A stretch of DNA of 12,326 nt from CAYOBW01 sp964402115 (GTDB lineage: Bacteria > Verrucomicrobiota > Kiritimatiellia > UBA8416 > CAYOBW01). The notes under the pieces are model-generated. The model made no database searches. It was not told where the DNA came from and was given only the letters and a program-made list of their open reading frames with translations. The DNA is taken from positions 1 to 12,326 of the forward strand of contig CAYOBW010000210.1 in the NCBI GenBank assembly GCA_964402115.1, given 5' to 3'. The stretch's first letter is position 1. Each line of letters opens with the position of its first letter. Of the stretch, positions 5,205 through 12,326 are shown piece after piece. The position numbers and the translations under genes are program-made.

Positions 5205-8200
5205 ATGAAAAAGGCCAGGTTGAGGTTCCTTGCGGTTGCCGCGTGCATCTGGTTTGGCAGCGGACTCACGACGCGCGCGGTCACGGTTGTCAGCCACTCG
5301 TCCGACACCACCGTGTATCTCGGTCAGCCGTACCGTTCGCTGGAACTCGACAATCCGGTGCCTCCGGAGCGGACGGTCCTCGGGCACAGGGTTCTGGAGT
5401 GGTGCGATGCGGCCGATTTGGGAGGCGAGCCGACCAAGTGGGTTCAGCTGCCCGAACCTGGAGCCAACCCGAATGTGTTCCTGGGCTGGAACGAAATCTC
5501 GGATTACCGCAAGGGGCCCATCGCCGCGGACGATTGGGTCTGCACTTCGGCCAATCCGGTGACCCGCGTACGCTGGTGGGGGTCTTACTCCAACTGGATC
5601 GCGTCCATCCCGCCGGGGCAGGGGGGGGCGCCAGGAACTTTCCTCGTCCAGTTCTGGACGGACGTTCCGAGCGGGCCGCAAACGTTCAGCCACCCAGGAA
5701 CGTGTGTGTACGCGACCGGGGTGACGGCCATTCCGGTGTTCGAAGGCTGGGATTTCGATCCGATCGCCAAGAGGTATGAGACTTGTTTTCGCTATGAGGT
5801 CGACCTGCCGGCCGGCGGGTGGTTCTATCAAGATCCCGGCGCCACGGGCACGAATATCTACTGGGTCAGCATTTCGGCGGCAAGCCAAGAGGCCGAACCG
5901 AATCCTTGGGGCTGGAAGACGCGGCCGCGCAATCCCGCCTCGCCCGCCCCCGACGCGGCCGTGCGCATGACGGCTCCGTTGCAGCCAGTGGTGGGCGCCG
6001 TATTTGCGAGCGGGGAACCGCTGGAGTGGCCGCGCGGCCAGGCCTGGGACCTCGCGTTCGAACTCATCTCGAGCCATGGCGAAACGGTCGTCAAGTTCCA
6101 ACAGCTGCCGGATCTTTCCCCGTTGGGTCTGGATGTGCAGGATTCCGCGGGCAGCGCGCCCGAGCTCCCCGATCTACTGGCCGATGACTTCCTTTGCACG
6201 GTGTCCGGCAAGATCACCCACGTCACGCTGTGGACCTCCTGGAAGAACGACCTCGTCCCGCCTGAGGGCGGCCCGGGCAGCGTGCCGATCACCCTCAGCA
6301 TCCACGGCAACAACGCCAGCCCGGAAGGTCCCTACGGCATGCCCGGAGCGCCGCTCTGGCAGCGCGTCTTCCTGCCGGGTTCCTATTCTGTCCGCGCCGA
6401 AGCGAGGGAACTGACCGAAGGGTGGTACGACGTCAATGGACAGTATCTTCCGGTCGGTGACACCGTTTGCTGGCGCTGTGATTTCGACATTCCACCGGAA
6501 GAAGCCTTCACGCAGACCGGTAGCGAGCAGGAACCCCTCGTTTACTGGCTGGATGCCCAGGCCAACGTGTCGGACAGCGCATACCGCTTCGGCTGGAAGA
6601 CGTCAGCCGCTCACCGGATCGCCGCCGCCACCTGGGTACAGTCGGCCGCGCCCTACCTGGGCCTGTGGGGCAAGTTGACGTATCCCCAAGAGCATCCCCT
6701 CGAGACGGAAAACATCGATATGGCGTTCGCCATCTCCATGGAGCAAGAGGTGTTCGAGACCAAGTGGAGCCAGTTGCCTGAGCCCTTCACGCCGCCCGAC
6801 GGCATCCTGGGGTGGGACGAAATGTCGGTGCACGGCGGCTCCCAGCTCGTGGCCGACGACTGGGCCTGCCAAGACAGTCGGCCGGTGACCGATGTGCATT
6901 GGTGGGGTTCGTTCATCGGGTGGACCGAGCAGCAGCCGCCGCGGCTGCCGGATTCCTTCGTGGTGACCATCTGGACGGACGTGCTGGGCGCCCACCCCGG
7001 CGAGGCGATCTGGCAAGTGGTCTGCACCAACTTTACCTATCGTTTCGCGGGTTGGGATTTCGATCCGCGCAATCCGGGTCGCCCGCCCGAGGCGTGCTTC
7101 CTGTTCGAGCAGGATTTGTCTGAGCGTGAATGGTTCTGGCAGTCGCCGGAAGCAGGCACTCAGTTATTTTGGGTTAGCATTGCCGCCGGCTACGACGGAC
7201 AGGTCCCCCGTCAATACCCGTGGGGCTGGAAGACCCGTACGCGGGACGTGACCTCCATCGCCCCAGCTGCCGCGGTCGTCATCGCGGACCCGACCGCGCC
7301 GGAACCTGGCGTGTCATACGGGGAAGGTTCCCCCCTCGAGTATCCGATAGGTACGGCATGGGACATGGCTTTCGTTCTGACCACGCTTGAAAACCGCTTA
7401 GACTACGGCGATGCGCCCGATCCCACCTACCCCACGCTGCTGGCCAGCGATGGCGCGCGCCACACGTACGTGCCGGGCTTCCATTTGGGTGCGCTGCTCG
7501 ATTGGGAACCGGACGGGCAGCCGAATGCATCCGCGACCGGCGACGATGTCGCCAATTTCGCCGACGAAGACGGCGTGGTCTTCGGCACGCTCCTGCCCGG
7601 GCAGCAGGCCCAGATCACGGTCACGGCTTCCGGCGCCGGCATGCTGGATGCCTGGATCGATTTTGGCAATGACGGCAGTTGGGCCGAGGCGGGCGACCAG
7701 ATCTGCGCCATCCATCCGCTCGTCGCCGGCGGCAACACGATTTCATTCACCGTGCCGCCGGCCACGGCGGCGGGCAGCACCATTTACGGGCGCTTCCGCT
7801 TCAGCACGGCCGGCGGCCTGCAGGTCACCGGCGCGGCCGCGGACGGCGAGGTGGAGGACTACGCGATTGTAATCGCGGATTGGCCGGAGCCAGCCGCCGA
7901 TCTGGGCGATGCCCCCGACAGCAGCAATACGTGGGGCCTGCCCCTGAACGCGTATCCCCCGAGCGGACCTCCGGTCATCACGGCCAACTACCCGACCGTG
8001 TACACGGCGGGATCTCCGCCGTTCGGTCCCATCCACAATAATCCAGCCAGTACCGTCTATCTTGGCGGTACGGTCACGGTGGAGCATGACGCGGATTCCG
8101 GCCCCGATGCGGATGGGCGCAATAACACCTTGCCGAATGCCGGCGCCTCCGATCTTGACCTGGGCGATGATGGCGTGCTGTTCCCGCTGGCTCTTCCGCA

Positions 8201-9425
8201 CGGCCAGTCAACGACGCTGAGTTACTCGGTCTGGTCCGTTGCTGCCCCGCCCGGCATGCTGTTCGTAAACGTCTGGTTCGACTGGAATCGCAACGGCGAC
8301 TGGAACGATGTCCTGCATTTCCCGAACGGAGGAAACGCCCCCGAATGGGCGGTGCAGAACCAAAAGATCGCCGGAGTGGGTCCCGGCCCCAATCTGCAGA
8401 TCACCCCGCCCTTCATCGCCTGGCATCCTTCGAGCACGGTCGAGCCCATTTGGATGCGCATCACGCTGTCGGAGACGGCTTGTCCCGGACCGCTTGGCCA
8501 TAACGGCGCTGGTGGCGATGGGCCGTCGGGGGGCTTCCAATCAGGAGAAACCGAGGACTACTACATCCCGGACTACCAAACTGGCGAGGCTCTCGATCTG
8601 GGCGACGCGCCCGACCCGGCTTATCCGACCCTTCTGGCCAGCGACGGAGCCCGGCATGGTATTGTCACTAACTTCCTGCTCGGTAGCGCGGAGGATTCGG
8701 AGGCGAATGGGCAGCCGAACGCCACGGCGAGCGGCGACGACGAGGCTGGGGCGGACGACGATGACGGGGTGCTCTTCAAGAACCAGTGGCTCATCGGCCA
8801 GCAGGGCTGCCTGGACCTCACCCTTGTGTCCGGCCCGTCGGGCGGCCTGCTCGATGCGTGGGTGGACTTCAATCGTGATGGCGTGTGGAACAACCCGACT
8901 GAAGCGATCTTCACGAGCCTGGCCTTGGCGCCCGGAGTCAACAGCAACCTCTGCTTCAGCGTGCCTTGGAACGCGACGCTGGGACTGACCTGCGCGCGGT
9001 TCCGCCTGAGTAGCAAGGGTGGGCTGGGTCCCACCGGGATGGCGCAGGACGGCGAGGTGGAGGACTACCAGATCGCCATCCGCCAGCCCGGCAATGCAAG
9101 TGGCGGCCTGGCCATCACCAATATGGTCTGCGTACCGGCCGCCGCCGTCACCGTGTGGTGGGCCGACTCCGACGCGCAGTTGCACTACCAACTCCAGTCG
9201 ACCCTGGACCTCAAGGACTCTGCCGGCCCAGTCTGGTCGAACGTTGGCCCGCATGTGATTGGACCGGTCAACACCCAAACCGACACTAACCTGCCGCTGC
9301 GCAAGTTCTACCGCGTCACCATGCCTTGGACGCTTGAGGTCCGCCCTGAACCGCAGCCGTCCGCCCAGAGTCAGGGGGCGGCACAGGGGACGTCGAAGGA
9401 GAAGGAAGAGGGGATAGACCCCTAG
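5205..9425 (+). CDS. Large secreted multidomain protein: three W-rich (DUF7901-like) and three GEVED-type modules
   Basis: Exported 1406-residue protein of unknown function, probably extracellular or surface-associated. Residues 1 to about 25 are a signal peptide (MKKARLRFLAVAA then TTRA). Three W-rich modules follow: A (about 78-290), B (297-512) and C (520-727). Each has a K(W/F)xQLP start, a DDW/DDF xC motif (109, 327, 551), a WWGS or WTSW strand, and a GWKT end; they resemble what I recall as DUF7901. A and C are closer to each other (GWDFDP, WFxQxPxxGT, WVSI) than to B. Three GEVED-type modules follow: 732-890 and 1130-1292, both opening GDAPDPxYPTLLASDGARH and ending DGEVEDY, and a divergent longer one, 899-1123, ending GETEDYY. 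Asp-rich loops (DADSGPDADG, DWNRNGDWND, DFNRDGVWNN) suggest calcium binding. A C-terminal module (about 1300-1376, YQLQSTLDL to KFYRVTMPW) and a charged tail end the protein. No LPxTG or PEP-CTERM anchor is seen. Domain names are from memory. Confidence 0.85.
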   Translation: MKKARLRFLAVAACIWFGSGLTTRAVTVVSHSSDTTVYLGQPYRSLELDNPVPPERTVLGHRVLEWCDAADLGGEPTKWVQLPEPGANPNVFLGWNEISDYRKGPIAADDWVCTSANPVTRVRWWGSYSNWIASIPPGQGGAPGTFLVQFWTDVPSGPQTFSHPGTCVYATGVTAIPVFEGWDFDPIAKRYETCFRYEVDLPAGGWFYQDPGATGTNIYWVSISAASQEAEPNPWGWKTRPRNPASPAPDAAVRMTAPLQPVVGAVFASGEPLEWPRGQAWDLAFELISSHGETVVKFQQLPDLSPLGLDVQDSAGSAPELPDLLADDFLCTVSGKITHVTLWTSWKNDLVPPEGGPGSVPITLSIHGNNASPEGPYGMPGAPLWQRVFLPGSYSVRAEARELTEGWYDVNGQYLPVGDTVCWRCDFDIPPEEAFTQTGSEQEPLVYWLDAQANVSDSAYRFGWKTSAAHRIAAATWVQSAAPYLGLWGKLTYPQEHPLETENIDMAFAISMEQEVFETKWSQLPEPFTPPDGILGWDEMSVHGGSQLVADDWACQDSRPVTDVHWWGSFIGWTEQQPPRLPDSFVVTIWTDVLGAHPGEAIWQVVCTNFTYRFAGWDFDPRNPGRPPEACFLFEQDLSEREWFWQSPEAGTQLFWVSIAAGYDGQVPRQYPWGWKTRTRDVTSIAPAAAVVIADPTAPEPGVSYGEGSPLEYPIGTAWDMAFVLTTLENRLDYGDAPDPTYPTLLASDGARHTYVPGFHLGALLDWEPDGQPNASATGDDVANFADEDGVVFGTLLPGQQAQITVTASGAGMLDAWIDFGNDGSWAEAGDQICAIHPLVAGGNTISFTVPPATAAGSTIYGRFRFSTAGGLQVTGAAADGEVEDYAIVIADWPEPAADLGDAPDSSNTWGLPLNAYPPSGPPVITANYPTVYTAGSPPFGPIHNNPASTVYLGGTVTVEHDADSGPDADGRNNTLPNAGASDLDLGDDGVLFPLALPHGQSTTLSYSVWSVAAPPGMLFVNVWFDWNRNGDWNDVLHFPNGGNAPEWAVQNQKIAGVGPGPNLQITPPFIAWHPSSTVEPIWMRITLSETACPGPLGHNGAGGDGPSGGFQSGETEDYYIPDYQTGEALDLGDAPDPAYPTLLASDGARHGIVTNFLLGSAEDSEANGQPNATASGDDEAGADDDDGVLFKNQWLIGQQGCLDLTLVSGPSGGLLDAWVDFNRDGVWNNPTEAIFTSLALAPGVNSNLCFSVPWNATLGLTCARFRLSSKGGLGPTGMAQDGEVEDYQIAIRQPGNASGGLAITNMVCVPAAAVTVWWADSDAQLHYQLQSTLDLKDSAGPVWSNVGPHVIGPVNTQTDTNLPLRKFYRVTMPWTLEVRPEPQPSAQSQGAAQGTSKEKEEGIDP

Positions 9426-9437
9426 CCCGCGCGCTCA

Positions 9438-9527
9438 CGGCTCCGCGGAGCGTCGCCCTCCCACCTCGTTCAAAGGTAGAGGGTTGCGCCACGCCCCACG
9501 CCGGGAGGGCGAGACTCCGTCGAGCCG
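9438..9527. repeat. Inverted pair of the dispersed repeat, possible hairpin after the large gene
   Basis: Bases 9438-9463 are an inverted, diverged copy of the 26-bp repeat (about 21 of 26 match) and 9502-9527 a direct copy, separated by a 38-nt loop. Transcribed, they could form a long imperfect stem 12 nt after the stop of the secreted protein gene. It could attenuate read-through into the potassium operon or protect the 3' end, but there is no U tract, so I do not call a rho-independent terminator. Confidence 0.55.
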
Positions 9528-9580
9528 GGATGCAAGGTGGCGCTTAAGTAGATAACTTGCCTGTGCCGTGAGCCGCTGCT

Positions 9581-10984
9581 ATGGTCACCCCCGACATGGG
9601 CATGCGCACGACAGAGGGCCAGCAGCGTCCGCCGCGCCCGGCGCGGTTCGTGGTGCGGGCCTTTGCCCTGGCCGTGCTTGTCGGCGCCGGCCTGCTGCTG
9701 CTGCCCTGCGCCAACCGTGCCGGAACCTGGGGGAACCCGCTGACGGCGCTGTTCACAGCCACGAGCGCCGTGTGCGTGACGGGGTTGACGGTCGTGGACA
9801 CCGGCGGCCATTTCTCCCACTTCGGGCAGGGCGTCATCCTGGCACTGATGCAGATGGGCGGTCTGGGGATCATGACCATGGGCACGTTCCTGCTCCTGTT
9901 GACCGGCAGCCGGCTGAGCCTGTCCAATGAGTTCGTGCTGCTGGACGCCCTCGGCACGGAGCGCGCGCGGGGCTTGCGGGGGCTGGTGGCGGCGACGCTG
10001 GCCTACACGGCGCTGATCGAGGGGACGGCCGCCGTCATCCTGGCCGCGCGGTTCGTGGAGGCTTACGGCTACCCCTGGCCCAGCGCGCTGTATCAAGGCC
10101 TGTTCCATGCGGTGAGCGCGTTCTGCAACGCCGGCTTCGCCCTCTACCCGGACAACCTCGTTCGCTTCCGTGCGGACGCCGTTGTCGTGTCCACCCTCGG
10201 CCTGCTCATCGTACTCGGCGGGTTGGGCTTCACCGTGCTCTACAACCTGTCTTTTCTCCGCCCCTGGCGGCGCAATCGCCGCACGCGCGGCCGGTTGACG
10301 CTGCACGCGCGGGTCGTGCTGACGGTCACGGGCGTCTTGCTGGCCGCCGGTTTCGCGGGGTTCCTGGCCACCGAGTGGACGCAGACCCTGGCCGGCCTGC
10401 CGCTCTCCGAGAAACTGCTGGCCGCCGGCTTCCAGGCGGTTACGCCGCGCACGGCCGGGTTCAACGTGGTGGACATGGCCGCCCTGCGGCCGGCCACGCA
10501 CTTCTTCACCATGTTCCTGATGTTCATCGGTGGCTCGCCGGCTTCCACGGCCGGCGGCATCAAGACCACGACGCTGGCGGTGCTGATCATGACCATGGTG
10601 ACGATGGTGCGCGGACGCGAAGACGTGGAGATCGGCAACCGCTGCCTGCCGGGGCGCGCCATCCGCGAGGCGCTGGTCGTGTTCGTGAGCAGCATCGGCC
10701 TGGTTTGCCTGTTCTTCGGCGTGTTGCTGATCACCGAGCACGTGCCGCTGCTGGCGACGGGACTGAGCGCCAGCGACCGGCTGCTGTTCGAGACCATGTC
10801 GGCGTTCTGCACGGTGGGTCTTTCCACTGGCATCACGCCCGATCTCACGCCGTGGGGCAAGCTGTGCCTGGTGGCCTGCATGTTCATCGGGCGCGTGGGG
10901 CCGCTGAGCTTGGCTTTGGTGGTGGGCGGGCGCGCGGTGGGACAGCGGTTGCGCTATCCGGAAGAGGATCTGGCCGTCGGGTGA
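9581..10984 (+). CDS. ktrB: Potassium uptake channel-like subunit, TrkH/KtrB family
   Basis: Inner-membrane K+ (or Na+-coupled K+) translocating subunit, 467 residues. It has the fourfold M1-P-M2 architecture, and each pore loop carries its selectivity-filter glycine: TSAVCVTG (G68), SAFCNAG (G185), TPRTAG (G293) and SAFCTVG (G413). The intramembrane-loop region with small residues GGSPASTAGGIKTTT (about 315-330) matches the gating loop of the family. Length and partner size fit KtrB better than the Trk system, whose TrkA has two RCK units. The start is uncertain: ATGs at 9581, 9596 and 9602 are all in frame and none has a strong ribosome site; the longest is given. The partner ktrA starts 19 bp after the stop. 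Regulation is not evident; a hairpin-forming repeat lies upstream. Confidence 0.95.
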   Translation: MVTPDMGMRTTEGQQRPPRPARFVVRAFALAVLVGAGLLLLPCANRAGTWGNPLTALFTATSAVCVTGLTVVDTGGHFSHFGQGVILALMQMGGLGIMTMGTFLLLLTGSRLSLSNEFVLLDALGTERARGLRGLVAATLAYTALIEGTAAVILAARFVEAYGYPWPSALYQGLFHAVSAFCNAGFALYPDNLVRFRADAVVVSTLGLLIVLGGLGFTVLYNLSFLRPWRRNRRTRGRLTLHARVVLTVTGVLLAAGFAGFLATEWTQTLAGLPLSEKLLAAGFQAVTPRTAGFNVVDMAALRPATHFFTMFLMFIGGSPASTAGGIKTTTLAVLIMTMVTMVRGREDVEIGNRCLPGRAIREALVVFVSSIGLVCLFFGVLLITEHVPLLATGLSASDRLLFETMSAFCTVGLSTGITPDLTPWGKLCLVACMFIGRVGPLSLALVVGGRAVGQRLRYPEEDLAVG

Positions 10985-10991
10985 ACAGGGG

Positions 10992-10997
10992 AGGGAG
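10992..10997 (+). promoter_or_regulatory. Strong ribosome-binding site of ktrA
   Basis: AGGGAG within a longer purine tract lies 6 nt before the ATG at 11004, in the 19-bp gap after ktrB. It supports independent efficient initiation on the second gene of the operon. Confidence 0.65.
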
Positions 10998-11003
10998 ATC
11001 GCG

Positions 11004-11663
11004 ATGAAACGCATCGGAGTCGTAGGCGCGGGGCAATTCGGCACGGCGTTGGCCACCGATCTGATCGAGCGCGGCGCGGAAGTGGTGCTGCTGGACCTGG
11101 ACCGCGAGAAGGTGCAGAAGCTGTCCGGCGTGGTGACGAAGGCCGTGCAGGGCGACGCCTCCGATCCGCAGGCGCTGGAGGAGAGCGGGCTGCCGTCGTG
11201 CGACGTGGTGGTGGTCTGCACCGGCATGAACCGGGAGGGCGGCGTGCTGGCCACGGCGAACCTCAAGGACCTGGGCTGCCGGCATATCATCGCCAAGGCC
11301 GTCAGCGAGACCCATGGCCGCGTGCTGGCGCGGGTCGGCGCCGACGAGGTGGTGTATCCCGAGCGCGAACGCGCGGAACGTCTCGCGCGGGCGCTGGTCT
11401 CCCGCACGGCCGTGGATTTCTACGAAGTCCTGGATGGCGTCAGCGTCGTCGAGATGGTGGCGCCGGCACGCTTTATCGGCCGGACGCTCGCGGAACTGGA
11501 CGTGCGCCGGCGGTATGGGCTGACCGTGCTGGCCATCAAGCGCGCCGCTGTTGCGGCCGCCCGCCCGCAGCACGTCGTCAGCCCGGGCGGCGAAGACCGC
11601 CTGCAGGCGGGCGACAGCCTCATCCTGTTCGGCCCCGACGGCAAACTGGATGCGCTGGCCTGA
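11004..11663 (+). CDS. ktrA: Potassium uptake regulatory subunit, single RCK unit (TrkA/KtrA family)
   Basis: Cytoplasmic ring-forming subunit that binds nucleotide (ATP/ADP or NAD(H)) and gates the KtrB channel. The 219-residue length equals one RCK_N plus one RCK_C domain, as in KtrA. RCK_N starts at once with a Rossmann loop GAGQFG (G8, G10, G13), and the second strand ends LLDLD (D31/D33), the acidic residue that contacts the ribose. QGDAS (about 50-54) and the VVVVCTG strand follow, then KAVSETH and ADEVVYPERERAERLARAL before the domain boundary. RCK_C (about 135-219) shows VEMVAPARFIGRTLAELDVRRRYGLTVLAIKR and ends in DRLQAGDSLILFG, typical of the family. Operonic with the channel gene just upstream. 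It converges with the DUF4416 gene, with only 5 bp between stops. Confidence 0.95.
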   Translation: MKRIGVVGAGQFGTALATDLIERGAEVVLLDLDREKVQKLSGVVTKAVQGDASDPQALEESGLPSCDVVVVCTGMNREGGVLATANLKDLGCRHIIAKAVSETHGRVLARVGADEVVYPERERAERLARALVSRTAVDFYEVLDGVSVVEMVAPARFIGRTLAELDVRRRYGLTVLAIKRAAVAAARPQHVVSPGGEDRLQAGDSLILFGPDGKLDALA

Positions 11664-11668
11664 GCAGC

Positions 11669-12187
11669 CTACAGCTTGAGCCGCGACCGCTCCGCCAGCA
11701 GGAAGGTCGTGGCCGCCGGCGAGCGGTAGTCGGCGTAGGTCCAGGGATAGAACACGCAACCGTGCTGATCGAACGCCAGGGTCAGCTCCGCGTGGATGCC
11801 TGCGCGCAGGTAGATCCGGTGGTGGAAGTCCTTCGTCGAGGCGAGCACCAGCTTGGCCGGCGTAAGGTAGCCGGGGTCGAGGTTGACGCGCCGCCGCCCG
11901 CCGTCGGCCAGGTCCGTTTCGATGGCGATCGTGCGGTGCTTGATCTCCGGCAGCTGTCCCGGGTCCACCGGGGTGACCAGCGTGACGAACTGCCGCCACA
12001 GCGTCGCGCCCATCTCTGCCGCGTAGTAGTCGGTGAAGGTGAATGGAAAAGCGGCGCTGCGCGCGGCGATGGCGCCGTAGACGTCGCTCAGCGCTGCCGC
12101 GCCGCGGGCCAGCCACGCCGCATCCGGCGCGAGCAACCCGCAGAACAGGCAGACCGGATGGGGTTGCCGCGGCACCTGGATGCGCAT
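11669..12187 (-). CDS. DUF4416 family protein
   Basis: Soluble 172-residue protein of unknown function, with no signal peptide or membrane segment. It matches the DUF4416 pattern as I know it: an N-terminal PVCLFCGLLAPD strand, FTDYYAAEMG (51-60), EIKHRTIAIE (81-90), RRRVNLDPGYLTPAKLVLASTKD (98-120), HRIYLRAGIHAELTL (123-137) and PWTYADYRS (148-156). Near-invariant polar residues (D53, Y54, N102, D104, K119, D120, H123, R124) suggest a conserved active or binding site, but no activity is established to my knowledge. The start is well supported: AAGGAG lies 5 nt upstream of the ATG. The gene is full length. It sits tail-to-tail with ktrA, which says nothing about its function. Confidence 0.85.
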   Translation of the reverse strand: MRIQVPRQPHPVCLFCGLLAPDAAWLARGAAALSDVYGAIAARSAAFPFTFTDYYAAEMGATLWRQFVTLVTPVDPGQLPEIKHRTIAIETDLADGGRRRVNLDPGYLTPAKLVLASTKDFHHRIYLRAGIHAELTLAFDQHGCVFYPWTYADYRSPAATTFLLAERSRLKL

Positions 12188-12240
12188 GGAGTCTCCTTGT
12201 CAGCGTTTCGCTTTCCGCAGGGGCGCTTATACCCCGTGGA

Positions 12241-12267
12241 CCACAAAGCCGCAAGCGGCGGCTGTGG
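12241..12267. other. Hairpin-forming sequence upstream of the DUF4416 gene
   Basis: CCACA (12241-12245) pairs with TGTGG (12263-12267), and GCCGC (12248-12252) with GCGGC (12255-12259), around an AA loop and with a small internal bulge. No T run follows on either strand, so it may be a protein-binding site or structural repeat, not a terminator. Confidence 0.4.
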
Positions 12268-12301
12268 CAAGTCAGCAGTTCTCATTATGGCCACCGGCAG
12301 G

Positions 12302-12326
12302 TGTCTGAGACCGGCTTGTCTGAGAC
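12302..12326. repeat. Tandem TGTCTGAGAC repeats at window edge
   Basis: TGTCTGAGAC occurs at 12302-12311 and again at 12317-12326, a 15-bp period with a CGGCT linker. The core GTCTGAGAC is palindromic around its central base. The array is cut by the window end, so its full copy number is unknown. Confidence 0.55.

Noticed and set aside
5188..5208. Six-codon mini-ORF whose stop overlaps the main start (ATGA)
   Set aside because: It has no ribosome-binding site of its own and includes the site of the main gene; most likely chance.
9470..11407. 645-codon antisense open frame over ktrB and ktrA
   Set aside because: Low-complexity His/Gln/Arg-rich text opposite two unmistakable K+ uptake genes; a GC-driven shadow.
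10884..12254. 456-codon minus-strand frame over ktrA and DUF4416
   Set aside because: Overlaps the DUF4416 gene in a different frame; no coherent domain and the real gene has a clear ribosome-binding site.

Overview
This is a GC-rich, gene-dense bacterial window. Its content suggests a member of the Planctomycetes-Verrucomicrobia group, most likely Kiritimatiellota, Verrucomicrobiota or Lentisphaerota. The clues are a very large secreted protein built from GEVED-type modules and W-rich modules typical of that group, a DUF4416-type protein, a secreted beta-helix glycan-active protein beside a sugar transporter, and intergenic spaces filled with short palindromic and heptameric repeats. The taxonomic call is inference; no rRNA or tRNA gene lies in the window.

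Layout. Bases 1-1331 are the 3' part of a sugar porter (MFS) gene whose start lies before the window. Five bases later, on the same strand, comes a secreted right-handed beta-helix protein (1337-3160); together they look like a small saccharide release and uptake operon. A ribonuclease HI gene (3771-3178, minus) converges on it and ends in a clamp-binding-like QLTLF. Bases 3772-4102 hold no gene but two palindromic elements, one with transposon-like inverted ends and a 6-bp flanking direct repeat. An unrecognised 215-residue protein (4750-4103, minus) follows; its last codons are made of a heptamer repeat.

Bases 4751-5204 are a long divergent intergenic region with one copy of a dispersed 26-bp repeat, a sigma70-like promoter preceded by a tandem 13-bp direct repeat, and a long leader. 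It drives a 1406-residue secreted multidomain protein (5205-9425). A short spacer with a hairpin made of the same dispersed repeat separates this from a KtrB/TrkH potassium channel-like subunit (9581-10984) and its KtrA/TrkA gating subunit (11004-11663), which form a K+ uptake operon. A DUF4416 protein (12187-11669, minus) converges on ktrA. The last 139 bases hold a hairpin and a pair of GTCTGAGAC repeats cut by the window edge.

I found no defence system, CRISPR array, prophage or intact transposase. The items most worth following are the large secreted protein with its unusual promoter, the C-terminal QLTLF on RNase HI, the MITE-like palindrome, and the repeat-altered end of the orphan gene.
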